Source: Micropruina glycogenica
GTDB lineage: Bacteria; Actinomycetota; Actinomycetes; Propionibacteriales; Propionibacteriaceae
Strand: one strand, 5' to 3'
Assembly (NCBI RefSeq): GCF_039524395.1
Contig: NZ_BAAAGO010000031.1
DNA length: 64,000 bases
The notes under the pieces are model-generated. The model made no database searches and was not told where the DNA came from. It saw nothing but the letters and a program-made list of their open reading frames with translations. Positions within the stretch are counted from its first letter, which is position 1. Every line of letters begins with the position of its first letter. The translations under genes and the position numbers were made by a program. Below, one piece after another: positions 41,844 through 51,054 of this stretch.

Positions 41844-44075
41844 TCAGCTCTGGGGTTCGGGTTCGTCCGACACGGCCGTCACGACCTCGCGCAGCCGCAG
41901 CCACCACTGGTCGTGGGGACGCCGGACGGTCGTGTTCATCAAGCTCATCATGTCGCCCATCGGCACGTCTTTCACTCTTGAGCCGGTGAGCCCGACCAGG
42001 TAGCTGCCGTCGGCGCCGGCGTCGAGTTGCTCGGCGATCTTGTCGAGCGCATGGCCCACCAGGCGGGTCGCCATCAACCGGTCGAAGGGGCTCGGTGATC
42101 CGCCCTGCTGCTGATGCCCCAGTACCGACTGGCGCACGTCGTAGACGCCGCCGCTCTCGGCCCGCAGCATGCGGGCGATCACGTCGGTGGTGTACTCCTC
42201 GTTGGCCCGCTCGTTGCGTACGGCCAGGAACAACGACCGGCCGCGGGCGAACGACCGCCGCAGCCACTCGATGTCACGGTTGAGCTGAGCCAGCGTGATG
42301 CCCTCTTCATGCAGGTAGACCCGCTCGGAGCCGCCCGCCAGGCCGCCCATCAGCGCCAGGTAGCCGCAGTAGCGGCCCATCGTCTCGACCACGAAACTGC
42401 GCCGGGTCGCGGCCGCCGACTGCTTGATGCGGTCGATCGCCTCGACGATCACGTTGAGTGCGGTGTCGGCGCCGATCGCGAGCTCTGAGCCGGGCAGGTT
42501 GTTGTCGATGCTGGCCGGTACGCACATCAGGGGAATACGGAACGCCGGGTAGCGGTCGCGCTCGTCGTGCAGCCGGTACATGGCCTGGTAGCCGTTCCAG
42601 CCACCGATCATCAGCAATGCGTCGACCTGATGGTTCTCGAGCTGCCGACCGATCGGGTACAGCTCTTCGATGCCCGGAATGGTGCGCCGCAGGCCCAGGT
42701 TGGCGCCGCCGTCAGCCGTCCACGCCTCGACGTCAGCCCAAGCCAACTCCGTGATGCGACCGTCGCGCAGGCCCGGAAAGCCGTCCCGAACGCCCAGCAT
42801 GGTGTGGCCGCGGCTGATGCCCAGCCGGACCGCCGCGCGCGCCGCCGTGTTCATGCCGGGCGCCAGGCCGCCCGCGTGCATGATGCCGATGCGCTTGCCG
42901 GCTTCGTTCACGGTGATGCGTGACGGCTCGGTGAGTTCGCGTAACAGCTGCGCCATCACCCCGAAGGATTGGCCGCGCGCCGCCATCGCCGCGGTGTAGT
43001 CGCCCGCGTCGATCAGGTGCGACACTTCGCGGGTGTTGCGCACGGCGTCCATCAGCGGGACGGCGGCAACCCGGTTGCCGCGAATGCCGAACACGTGGCC
43101 TTCGCTACCGGGGTCGGCGGCGAGCAGCGCCCGCACGGCCTCATAGCCCAGCCAGGTCGAGCACCAGCGGTCGAACGCGCTGGGGCGTCCCCCACGCTGC
43201 ACGTGGCCGAGAATCGTCACCCGGGTGTCTTCGCCGAGACGTTGCTCGATGATCTGGCGCACCTGCTCGGACGTGATCGCATTGCCCTCGCGGTCGGTGG
43301 CCCCTTCGGCGACCACCACGATCGAGTCACGCCGTCCGGCCGCGCGCCCACGGGCCAGTTCGGCGCACATGCGCTCCTCCCAGCCGGCCTCGGGCGGGTC
43401 CTCGGGTATCAGCACGTAGTCGCAGCCTCCGGCGACCGCGGCCATCAACGCCAGGTAGCCGCAGTGCCGGCCCATCACCTCGACCACGAAGCTGCGCTGG
43501 TGGCTGGCGGCGGTGCTGGCCAGGTCGTCGATGGCATCCACGATGCGATGCAGCGCCGAATCGGCTCCGATGGTCATGTCGGTGCCGACCAGGTCGTTGT
43601 CGATCGAGCCGACGAGCCCGGCGATCATCAGCGCCGGGTGCGCGTCGGCGACCTCTTGGTCGAGCTCACCCGCCTCGACCAACTCGGCCAGCAGGTCGGG
43701 CCACTCGGTGCGAAAAAGGTCGAGCCCCGACAGGCTGCCGTCGCCGCCGATCACCACCAACCGGTCGATGCCGTTGGCCAGCAGGTTACGGGCGGCGGCG
43801 CGCCGTCCCGCACGTTCGCGAAAGTCCTTCGAACGAAAGGTGCCGATCACGGTGCCGCCCCGGTGCAGCACGTTGCCGACGTCGTCCCAGCCGAACCGGC
43901 GAATGCCGGCACCGCCGTCGATCATGCCCTGGTAGCCCTCGAAAACGGCGTACACCTCGGCCCCCAGGCTGATCGCCGTGCGAACCACCGCCCGCACCGC
44001 CGCGTTCATACCCTGTGCGTCACCGCCGCTGGTCAGAATGCCGATGCGCTTGCCGGCACCGATCTGTTCGGTCAT
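41844..44075 (-). CDS. Tandem-fused 6-phosphofructokinase of eukaryotic architecture
   Basis: This 743-residue protein consists of two PFK-A domains in tandem, about residues 8-375 and 393-730, twice the bacterial length. The N-half has GGDGS at 110-114, GSIDND at 156-161, MGRHCGYLA at 201-209 and HVQRGGRPSAFDR at 291-303. Gly at 113 and 156 are the ATP-type residues (PPi enzymes have Asp and Lys). The C-half keeps TMGRYCGYLA and HQQQGGSPSPFDR but replaces GGDGS by GGWNG (491-495) and TIDND by SIDNN (522-526), as in the regulatory half of animal and fungal PFK. It should phosphorylate fructose 6-phosphate with the N-half; allosteric control by the C-half is an inference. Neighbours are unrelated. 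Confidence 0.93.
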   Translation of the reverse strand: MTEQIGAGKRIGILTSGGDAQGMNAAVRAVVRTAISLGAEVYAVFEGYQGMIDGGAGIRRFGWDDVGNVLHRGGTVIGTFRSKDFRERAGRRAAARNLLANGIDRLVVIGGDGSLSGLDLFRTEWPDLLAELVEAGELDQEVADAHPALMIAGLVGSIDNDLVGTDMTIGADSALHRIVDAIDDLASTAASHQRSFVVEVMGRHCGYLALMAAVAGGCDYVLIPEDPPEAGWEERMCAELARGRAAGRRDSIVVVAEGATDREGNAITSEQVRQIIEQRLGEDTRVTILGHVQRGGRPSAFDRWCSTWLGYEAVRALLAADPGSEGHVFGIRGNRVAAVPLMDAVRNTREVSHLIDAGDYTAAMAARGQSFGVMAQLLRELTEPSRITVNEAGKRIGIMHAGGLAPGMNTAARAAVRLGISRGHTMLGVRDGFPGLRDGRITELAWADVEAWTADGGANLGLRRTIPGIEELYPIGRQLENHQVDALLMIGGWNGYQAMYRLHDERDRYPAFRIPLMCVPASIDNNLPGSELAIGADTALNVIVEAIDRIKQSAAATRRSFVVETMGRYCGYLALMGGLAGGSERVYLHEEGITLAQLNRDIEWLRRSFARGRSLFLAVRNERANEEYTTDVIARMLRAESGGVYDVRQSVLGHQQQGGSPSPFDRLMATRLVGHALDKIAEQLDAGADGSYLVGLTGSRVKDVPMGDMMSLMNTTVRRPHDQWWLRLREVVTAVSDEPEPQS

Positions 44076-44102
44076 GGGTACATCCTTGCAGCCGGACGGC
44101 GT

Positions 44103-44128
44103 GGTTGGTCGAGCTTGTCGAGACTCGG
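44103..44128. repeat. GGTTGGTCGAGCTTGTCGAG repeat
   Basis: Copy of the family at 28937, 53188, 53221 and 57952, located between the PFK gene and the dpp operon end. Followed by GACTCGGTTC. Confidence 0.75.
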
Positions 44129-44221
44129 TTCATGCCGGGCGATCTCGACCGATCACCGGACGTCCGGCAGCCCTGGCTCACCCCAGCATCTCAACCAAGC
44201 CCGGAGCGCTACTCGAGTCAG

Positions 44222-44248
44222 GAGATCCCGGCGTTCGCCGGGATGACG
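44222..44248. repeat. GATCCCGGCG-type repeat
   Basis: Copy of the element at 14695-14721 with GTT instead of GTC in the loop region, 11 bp from the end of the dpp ATPase gene. It may serve as a downstream hairpin for that gene. Confidence 0.75.
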
Positions 44249-44258
44249 GTCCCCGTCG

Positions 44259-46070
44259 TCAACTGACGATGTGGTGCTCTTCGAGCAGGGCGTCACGCAG
44301 TTCGCGGCGGCGCTTCTGTTCGGCCGGGTCGGGCACCGGCACTGCCGACAGCAGCCGCTTGGTGTACGGGTGCTGCGGGTCGGTGACGATCTCTTTGGTG
44401 GGGCCGACCTCGACCAGGTAGCCGTGCCGCATCACCGCGATGCGCTGGCTGAGCATTTCGACCACCGCCAGGTCATGGCTGATGAACACACAGGCGAAGC
44501 CGTACTCGGCCTGCAGGTCTTGGAACAGCTTCAGCACCCGGGCCTGCACCGACACGTCCAGCGCCGAGGTGGGCTCGTCGGCGATCAGCAGCTTGGGCTG
44601 CAGGGCCAGCGCCCGCGCGATGCCGATGCGCTGCCGCTGGCCGCCCGAGAGCTCGTGCGGGTAGCGGTTGCGCATCGACCGGGGCAGTTGGACGCTCTCG
44701 AGCAGGTTCTCGACCCGCTTCGACAACTCACTGCCCTTCAGCCCCAGGTGCAGCATGATCGGCTCGCCGATCGACTCGCCCACCGGCAGCCGCGGGTTCA
44801 GCGACGACCCCGGGTCTTGAAACACGATCCCGACCTCTTTGCGGAAGGGCTTGAGGTCGCTCGGCTTGGCGTTGGTGATGTCACGGCCGTTGATCATCAG
44901 CTTGCCCTCGACCACCGGCAGCAGCGCCACCGCGGCGCGTCCGATGGTGGTCTTGCCCGAACCCGACTCGCCGACCAGGCCGATCACCTCGCCGGGGTCG
45001 ACCCGTAAGTTGATGTGGTGCGCGGCCCGGAACGCGGCGCGGCGGCCCTGTTTGGGGTACTCGATCGCGACGTCCTCCATCAACATGGCCGGCGTCACGG
45101 AGGCGTCGCCGCTCATCAGCGGCACCCCGGTCTTCTCGCCCTCGGCCACCAGCGACAGCCGCGCGGTGGGCAGGTCCTCTTCGGCCGTGGCCGAGCCCAG
45201 GTGCGGCACCGAGGCCAGCAGCTGCTTGGTGTAGGGGTGCTGCGGGCGGTTGAAGATGTCGTCGGACGTGCCGTGCTCGACGACCTTGCCGTCTTTCATC
45301 ACCACGATGCGGTCGGCCATGTCGGCCACCACGCCCATGTCGTGGGTGATCAGAATGATGGCCGCGGTGACCCGCTCGCGCAGGTCGCGCATCAGCTTCA
45401 GAATCTCGCCCTGCACCGTGACGTCGAGCGCCGTGGTGGGTTCGTCGGCGATCAGCAGCTTGGGGTCGCAGGCCAGCGCCTGGGCGATCATGATGCGCTG
45501 CCGCTGGCCGCCCGAGAGTTGGTGCGGAAACTTGTCGAAGCTGTCTTCGGGGTCTGGAATTTCGACCAGCGTCATCAACTCGATCGCCCGGGTCTTGGCC
45601 ACCGAAGGCGCCATCACGAAGTGCGTGCGCAAGGTCTCGACGATCTGAAACCCGACGGTGTACACGGGGTTCAGCGCCGTCATCGGCTCTTGGAAGATCA
45701 CCGAGATCTCGTTGCCGCGCACCTGCTGCAACTGGCTGATGTTCATACCGATCAACTCGGTGTCTTTCAGCTTGGCCGAACCGGTGGCGCGTCCGTTCTG
45801 CGGCAGCAGGCCGATCAGGCTCATCGCCGACTGGGTCTTGCCCGAGCCGGACTCGCCCACGATGGCCAGCACCTCGCCGGCCTTGAGGTCGTAGTTCAGC
45901 TTGTCGGCGGCGGTGAACCAGTCACCGTTGACCCAGAAGTTCACGCTGAGGTCGCGCACCTTCAGAATCGTGTCGCCGAGCTTGACCTCACCGCCGATGC
46001 TCTTGCTGAGCCGGACGGCGCTGGTCAGGTCGGTGCTGGGGCTGGTCGCCTTGGGGGTTTCGGTGCTCAC
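44259..46070 (-). CDS. Fused oligopeptide/dipeptide ABC transporter ATPase (DppD-DppF type)
   Basis: This 603-residue protein carries two complete nucleotide-binding domains. Each has Walker A GESGSGKT and signature LSGGQRQR, and Walker B is LLIADEPTTALD and LLIADEPTSALD. The first matches DppD, the second DppF. In most bacteria these are separate genes. Fusions of this kind are common in actinobacteria. It powers import of the solute bound by the SBP_bac_5 lipoprotein encoded upstream. The start overlaps the stop of the permease gene (ATGA). Confidence 0.95.
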   Translation of the reverse strand: MSTETPKATSPSTDLTSAVRLSKSIGGEVKLGDTILKVRDLSVNFWVNGDWFTAADKLNYDLKAGEVLAIVGESGSGKTQSAMSLIGLLPQNGRATGSAKLKDTELIGMNISQLQQVRGNEISVIFQEPMTALNPVYTVGFQIVETLRTHFVMAPSVAKTRAIELMTLVEIPDPEDSFDKFPHQLSGGQRQRIMIAQALACDPKLLIADEPTTALDVTVQGEILKLMRDLRERVTAAIILITHDMGVVADMADRIVVMKDGKVVEHGTSDDIFNRPQHPYTKQLLASVPHLGSATAEEDLPTARLSLVAEGEKTGVPLMSGDASVTPAMLMEDVAIEYPKQGRRAAFRAAHHINLRVDPGEVIGLVGESGSGKTTIGRAAVALLPVVEGKLMINGRDITNAKPSDLKPFRKEVGIVFQDPGSSLNPRLPVGESIGEPIMLHLGLKGSELSKRVENLLESVQLPRSMRNRYPHELSGGQRQRIGIARALALQPKLLIADEPTSALDVSVQARVLKLFQDLQAEYGFACVFISHDLAVVEMLSQRIAVMRHGYLVEVGPTKEIVTDPQHPYTKRLLSAVPVPDPAEQKRRRELRDALLEEHHIVS

Positions 46071-47278
46071 TTCGCGCCCTCCGTGCTGGGGTTGCCGGTG
46101 GCGATCTGCGCCATCGCCTTGTCCATCTGCCGCTGGCTCGGAATTCTCTTGGTGCGCGGATCGAAGGCGTCACGCAAACCGTCGCCGATGAAGTTGATGC
46201 TCAACGCGATGAAGATGATGAACACGCCCGGCCACCAGAACAGCCACGGACGGGTGGCGAACGCGCCCTGGTACTGCGAGATCAGCATGCCCAGGGACAC
46301 GTTCGGCGGCTTGACGCCGAAGCCCAGGAACGACAGTGCCGCCTCGAGCACCACGGCCGCCGACATCATCAGCGTGGTGTTGACGATGATCACGCCGATG
46401 GCGTTGGGCAGGATGTGCTTGGTGATGATGCGCCAGTCGCTGGCGCCGGCCACGCGGGCCGCGTCGACGAACTCGCGTTCGCGCAGGGTGAGGAACTCGC
46501 TGCGCACCAGCCGGGCCAGGCCGGTCCAGAGCACCAGGCCGAGCATGATGGCCAGCAGCAGGGGCAGGTTGTCGCGAATGCCCTGCGTGACCGCGTACGA
46601 CCAGTTGAGCTTGTCGGGCAGGGTGTTGATCAGCTTGCCGAGCACGGCCCCCATCACGATCACCGGCAGGGTGATGATCAGGTCGGTGAACCGCATCAAG
46701 AAGGTGTCGGTGCGGCCGCGGTAGTAACCCGACAGCGACCCGACCAGCACGCCGATCACCAGCGCGATCGCGCCGAGCACGATCATGACCATCAGCGAGG
46801 TCTGAATGCCCTTCATCACCAGCGCGAAATTGTCGCGGCCGATGTCGTCTTGACCGAACGGATGCTCACCGAGCGAGAACGGCCACAGCGTCAGGGTCGG
46901 TGCGGCGCCGTTCACCACGTTGCCGCTGGCGTTGTAGTCCTGAATGCGCCACCAGCCGGGAATGCCGAAGATGCCCATCGACGACATCGACAACAGGGCG
47001 ATCAGCACCAGCGCCAGTACGCCGCCCATGGCGCCCTTGTGCCGAATGAACCGCGACCAGACGATCTGGCCCTGTGACAGGCCCTCGACCTCTTTGGACG
47101 TGCCGACGCCCTCGCCGCGTCCGGTGGACTCGTCGTCACCCGAGGGCACGGCGTCGGGGTCGTTCTCGTTGGGCAGGGTGGCGAGCGGATCGGTCTCGAT
47201 CGCCGCGTCGGGGTCGAAGCCGGGGCGGGGCTCGATGCCCAGGTCGTCGGCGCCGGGGGTCTTGTCGTCGTTGCTCAT
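46067..47278 (-). CDS. Peptide ABC transporter permease, DppC type
   Basis: This 403-residue permease has an N-terminal polar extension of about 85 residues and then the OppC_N and BPD_transp_1 domains with six membrane spans. The EAA-loop region for contact with the ATPase is FVDAARVAGASDWRIITKHILPNAIGV. The GKLINTLPDKL insertion between spans is family-like. The start overlaps the stop of the upstream permease (ATGA). The long acidic extension with PSGDDESTGRGEG is unlike E. coli DppC and may be partly disordered. Confidence 0.93.
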   Translation of the reverse strand: MSNDDKTPGADDLGIEPRPGFDPDAAIETDPLATLPNENDPDAVPSGDDESTGRGEGVGTSKEVEGLSQGQIVWSRFIRHKGAMGGVLALVLIALLSMSSMGIFGIPGWWRIQDYNASGNVVNGAAPTLTLWPFSLGEHPFGQDDIGRDNFALVMKGIQTSLMVMIVLGAIALVIGVLVGSLSGYYRGRTDTFLMRFTDLIITLPVIVMGAVLGKLINTLPDKLNWSYAVTQGIRDNLPLLLAIMLGLVLWTGLARLVRSEFLTLREREFVDAARVAGASDWRIITKHILPNAIGVIIVNTTLMMSAAVVLEAALSFLGFGVKPPNVSLGMLISQYQGAFATRPWLFWWPGVFIIFIALSINFIGDGLRDAFDPRTKRIPSQRQMDKAMAQIATGNPSTEGAK

Positions 47279-48801
47279 GCGTTCACCCTGATCCGTGGGT
47301 CGAGAATGCCGTAGAGGAAGTCGGCCACCAGGTTGGCGATCATGGCCAGTGCGCCGGTGATCATGATGTAGATCATCACCGGGTCGATCTCACTGCCGGT
47401 CAGCGACGTGACGAACAGTCGCCCCATGCCGGCCCAGTTGAAGATGGTCTCGGTGATCACCGCGCCGCCGATCATCGTGATGAAGTCGACGGGCACGATC
47501 GAGGCCAGCGGCAGCAGCGCGTTGCGCAACGCGTGCCGCACGATCACCAGGCGCTCCGACAGGCCCTTTGCTCGCGCGGTGCGAATGTAGTCCTGGTTCA
47601 TCACCTCGAGCATCGAGCCGCGCTGGTAGCGGGTGTAGCCGGCGAACGAGATCAGCACCAGCGCGATGGTGGGCAGCAGCAGGTGCGTCCACTTGTCGAG
47701 CTGGCTGATCCAGAAGTCGCCGCCCAGGTTGGGCGTCTGGGCCCCGATGGTGGCGATCGGACGGCCGCTGATCACGCTGGCGTTCATGTAGAGCTGCCAG
47801 CCCTGCAGCACCCGGTCGACGTAGACCAGAACCGATATGATCACGGCCACGACGGCAGCGCCGCGCATCGAGACGGCCCGGTCGGGCCCGCCCCACAGCC
47901 AACCGATCAACAACGCGATGCCGATCGCGACGAGCAGCAGGGCGATCAGCCACAACTCGTTCATCGGCACGTAGTAGAACAGCCACTGCAAGCCGATGTA
48001 TGAGACCACACCGACGGCGGCGGTGGTCAGCGCCGAGTACAGGGCCCGCCGGTTGTTGATGCCCGAGAAGATCAGCGTCACCGCGTAGGCGGCGGCCGCA
48101 CCGATCACCGCAACGCCGACGATGCCGATGCGTGGATTCTCGAGCCACCCGCTGTAGATCACGTACGCCAACGCGCCCAGGGTGATCGCGAACGCGCTGG
48201 CGAACACGATGGCCTGGCGGCGTAGGCCGACGGCGATCGCGCCCGCCCAGAACAGGCCGGCGACCACCGAGACGCCGATCGCCACCGGCCAGTTCATCAC
48301 GGGGTTGTTCAGGTAGTCGTTCAGGCCGATCGCCAGGTACTGCTTGAGCAGCACCGCGACCCAGAAGATCGGCAGCGCGTAGAGCACGAAGCTCACGAAG
48401 GTGATCGCGTAGTCGAAGGTGGTGTACTGCCGCAGCGCGCTCAGCAGGCCGACCGTGACGCCCAACAGCAGGGCCAGCACGGTGGCGGCGAAGACGAGCT
48501 GAATCGAGGTGAGCGCCGCGCCGCCCAACAGGTCGTTCACCCGCTGGCCGGTACGCCACGCGATGCCGAAGTCGCCGCGCAGACACGAGGTGAGCCAGTC
48601 CCAGTAGCGCACGTACCAGGGATCGTTGAGGCTCAACTGCGCGACCCGGATCTCGATCAACTGGTCGCGGTTCAGGGCGGGTGAGGTGCGCAGGTCGTCC
48701 AGGGGGTCGAGCGCGATGTCGAGCAGCCAGTACATCAGAATCGACAGCAGGAGCAGCAGAACGATTGCGATCGCCAATCGGCGAGCGATGAAGCGAAGCA
48801 T
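47275..48801 (-). CDS. Peptide ABC transporter permease, DppB type, with large internal insertion
   Basis: This 508-residue permease starts as a normal DppB (IARRLAIAIVLLLLLSILMYW) and ends with the conserved ATPase-contact loop DYIRTARAKGLSERLVIVRHALRNALLP and GLIDPRIRV-like GILDPRIRVNA. Usual DppB length is about 310-340 residues. The extra about 170 residues lie roughly at residues 168-340 and contain seven or so further hydrophobic segments (VAIGVSVVAGLFWAGAIAVG, FASAFAITLGALAYVIYSG, and others). The insertion is not a frameshift, as the frame is continuous. Its role is unknown. Start is ATG at 48799-48801, downstream of the lipoprotein gene and a hairpin. Confidence 0.9.
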   Translation of the reverse strand: MLRFIARRLAIAIVLLLLLSILMYWLLDIALDPLDDLRTSPALNRDQLIEIRVAQLSLNDPWYVRYWDWLTSCLRGDFGIAWRTGQRVNDLLGGAALTSIQLVFAATVLALLLGVTVGLLSALRQYTTFDYAITFVSFVLYALPIFWVAVLLKQYLAIGLNDYLNNPVMNWPVAIGVSVVAGLFWAGAIAVGLRRQAIVFASAFAITLGALAYVIYSGWLENPRIGIVGVAVIGAAAAYAVTLIFSGINNRRALYSALTTAAVGVVSYIGLQWLFYYVPMNELWLIALLLVAIGIALLIGWLWGGPDRAVSMRGAAVVAVIISVLVYVDRVLQGWQLYMNASVISGRPIATIGAQTPNLGGDFWISQLDKWTHLLLPTIALVLISFAGYTRYQRGSMLEVMNQDYIRTARAKGLSERLVIVRHALRNALLPLASIVPVDFITMIGGAVITETIFNWAGMGRLFVTSLTGSEIDPVMIYIMITGALAMIANLVADFLYGILDPRIRVNA

Positions 48802-48933
48802 TGTGTGCCTTTGCTCGGTCAGTGTGTGCGCAGGTGTTGCGTGACTGTTGCGTCAGTGTAGGAGTACTACCAGGCTTGGCCACAAGCCTTTTGCAGACGA
48901 GGTTGAGAGACGTTCCGACAAGGTGGGGATGCG

Positions 48934-48966
48934 CGATGGGGCGCCAGGTCTCCCTGACGCCCCATC
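48934..48966 (-). terminator. Hairpin between the solute-binding protein gene and the permease genes
   Basis: GCGATGGGGCG and CGCCCCATCG flank an 11-nt loop. The stem lies between the binding-protein stop (49021) and the dppB start (48801) and has no T-run. It probably lowers permease expression relative to the binding protein or protects the upstream mRNA. Confidence 0.6.
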
Positions 48967-49020
48967 GTTTCGGGCGATTCGTGAGTCGCCGATCTGTTGT
49001 GCCGAAGCCGGCCCGTCAGA

Positions 49021-50829
49021 TCAGGACAGCTTCCACTCCCAGAAGTTCCAGAACAGCGTCGGCGCGAGCTGAATCGAGCTGACGTTCTGGAGCCGGTTGC
49101 TCACCGCGGTCGGCTCGGGGAACTGGAAGATGGTGATGCTGAACGCGTCCTTGGTGAGTTCGGCACCGATCTTGTCGACCAGCTCGTTCTGCTTGGTCGG
49201 GTCGGTCTCGACCTGCAGCTGATCGAGCAGGCCGTCAACGGTCTTCGAGCTGTAGCCGTAGAAGTTGTTGCCGCCCTTGGTGCGGTAGTTGGCGTCCGCG
49301 CCGGTGACACCGGTGCTGGTGGACTGCCAGCCGAACAGCACCGCGTCGTACTTGCTGGTGTCGCTCAGCAAGGCGCCCCAGTTCTCGTTGCCGGCGTCTT
49401 GCACCGTGAAGCCGGCCTGCTCGGCAGACTCCTTGATCAGCTGGAACTCCTGCTGACGGCGGGTGTTGTTGCTGGCGTACATGAACCGCACGGTCGGCTT
49501 GACGCCCACTTCGTCGAGCAGGGCCTTGGCCTTGTCGATGCTGGGGCCCTCGCCGTACTTGGCCTTCATGCCGTTGGCGGCGACGTTCTGCTCGTAGTTG
49601 GGGGCGCCGGGAACGACGTCGTAGCTGTTACGGATCGCGGCGTCGGGGTTCAGCGGCTTGATGATGTTGTCGATGATCTTCTGCCGCGGAATCGTGTAGA
49701 GGAAGGCCTCGCGCACCTTGCGCGCCTTGTCGGCGTCGCCGCCGTACTTGGCAGGGTCGAACGGACCCTTGTTGTTCTGCGCCATGTCGACGTGCTCATA
49801 GGTGGCACCGACGCCGTTGAGCACGGTGACGTTCGGCAGCGCCTGCATCTGCTTGAGAATGTCGGCGGTCGCCTGCGGCTGGGTGGCCAACACCTCACCG
49901 TTCTGCAGCGCCTGCACCGAGGCCTGGGCGTCGGGAATGATGCGCACGGTGATGGTGTCGATGGTCGGCACGTGCGAACCCTTGTAGTTGGGGTTCTTGC
50001 TCAGCGTGACGTACTGCTCTGCCTTCAGGTCCGTGATGGTGTACGGACCGTTGCTGACCAGCAGCTCTTTGTCGGCCGGCATGGTCTTGAAGTTGAAGTC
50101 GGAGTTCCAGACGTTCGAAATCTTGGCCAGCGCCGCGTTGTCTTTGTTCTTGAACGCGTCGCTCACCGCCTGGGCGGCCTGGGTCGGGTCGTCGATGCCC
50201 AGGGCGCGCTTGCCCACCACGTGCGCGGGCACGCCGGTGGTCATCAGACCCTTGTCCCAGTCGACGTACGGCTTGGAGTACTCGTAGGTGATCGTCTTGC
50301 CCTCGACGGTCGGGAACTTCTTGATCAGCGCGAAGCCGGGGCTGCTGGCGTTGAAGAACACCTTGGTGCCGGTGTTCTTACCGCCGACGTCGCCGGTTTC
50401 GTCGTCGAGCTTGGCCTCGTAGTTGTTGAAGTTGCCGCTCTGCGCGAAGGTGTTGAGAATCAGGTCGGCCGGCGTCACCGGAACCCCGTCCGACCAGGTC
50501 GCGGTGTCGGCCAGCGTCTGCTTGATCGTCAACGGGCTGTCGGACGTCTTCTCGTACGTGCCGAAGCTGGTGTTGGGCACCAGGTTCAGGTCTTTGTCGT
50601 AGTAGTTGAACGCGTCGTTGGCCATGTACAGGATGTTGTTGTTCGCGGTGGCGTTGCCGAACGACGTGACGCCGTTGGCGGAGTAGAACGCCTGGTTCCA
50701 CGCGATGGTCGCGACGGATGCCTGGCTCAAGCCGGGCTGCGAAGCCTGCGGTGTCGGGGTGCAGGCGGACAGCGCCAGGCTGGCGGCAAACACGCCCGCG
50801 GCTCCAGCGAGCCATTTCTTGGTGCCCAA
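49021..50829 (-). CDS. Peptide-binding lipoprotein (SBP_bac_5)
   Basis: This 602-residue extracytoplasmic solute-binding protein has signal peptide KKWLAGAAGVFAASLALSAC with an LSAC lipobox, so it is lipid-anchored at the outer face of the membrane. The family 5 fold is shown by VTPADLILNTFAQSGNF and by the closing block FSITIFQFPEPTAVSNRLQNV. It captures peptides or related solutes for the permease/ATPase genes downstream. The start codon is TTG (50827-50829), placed by the signal peptide and GGAGG four nt upstream. The ligand is not evident from sequence. Confidence 0.93.
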   Translation of the reverse strand: MGTKKWLAGAAGVFAASLALSACTPTPQASQPGLSQASVATIAWNQAFYSANGVTSFGNATANNNILYMANDAFNYYDKDLNLVPNTSFGTYEKTSDSPLTIKQTLADTATWSDGVPVTPADLILNTFAQSGNFNNYEAKLDDETGDVGGKNTGTKVFFNASSPGFALIKKFPTVEGKTITYEYSKPYVDWDKGLMTTGVPAHVVGKRALGIDDPTQAAQAVSDAFKNKDNAALAKISNVWNSDFNFKTMPADKELLVSNGPYTITDLKAEQYVTLSKNPNYKGSHVPTIDTITVRIIPDAQASVQALQNGEVLATQPQATADILKQMQALPNVTVLNGVGATYEHVDMAQNNKGPFDPAKYGGDADKARKVREAFLYTIPRQKIIDNIIKPLNPDAAIRNSYDVVPGAPNYEQNVAANGMKAKYGEGPSIDKAKALLDEVGVKPTVRFMYASNNTRRQQEFQLIKESAEQAGFTVQDAGNENWGALLSDTSKYDAVLFGWQSTSTGVTGADANYRTKGGNNFYGYSSKTVDGLLDQLQVETDPTKQNELVDKIGAELTKDAFSITIFQFPEPTAVSNRLQNVSSIQLAPTLFWNFWEWKLS

Positions 50830-51054
50830 TGTTCCTCCAGATCTAGGTCGGCGATGCTGCAGGCCCTTGTGGGTGCCTCAGTGCAGCCTCGTCCGATGGT
50901 GAGCTTCGTCCAAGCTAATAGGTGACCCGAGGGGTCGCAATCCCAGCCCCAAAGGGTTGCCGGATCGTTACGGAAGCGAAACGCACCCACGTCGGGGGTG
51001 GGGGAATTCACGCGATCGTGGCGCACGAACGGCGCAAGTGTGCTAGTCAGCCCG
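50830..51054. other. Intergenic region upstream of the dpp operon
   Basis: This 225-bp gap must hold the dpp promoter on the minus strand. Apart from the GGAGG at 50834-50838 for the lipoprotein gene I see no repeat, hairpin or gene. Confidence 0.5.

Noticed and set aside
39679..42267. An 862-codon open frame antisense to treZ and reaching into the PFK end
   Set aside because: It is a shadow of G/C-rich codons. Its translation is Arg/His/Gly-rich with no family pattern, and treY/treZ and PFK fill the same DNA with clear motifs.
47390..48883. A 497-codon frame overlapping dppB on the same strand
   Set aside because: Arg/Pro/His-rich out-of-frame shadow; dppB has proper membrane segments and overlaps dppC by the usual ATGA.
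48997..50925. A 642-codon frame antisense to the peptide-binding lipoprotein
   Set aside because: Val/Arg/Gly/Leu-rich shadow without domains; the opposite strand has an intact lipoprotein with signal peptide.
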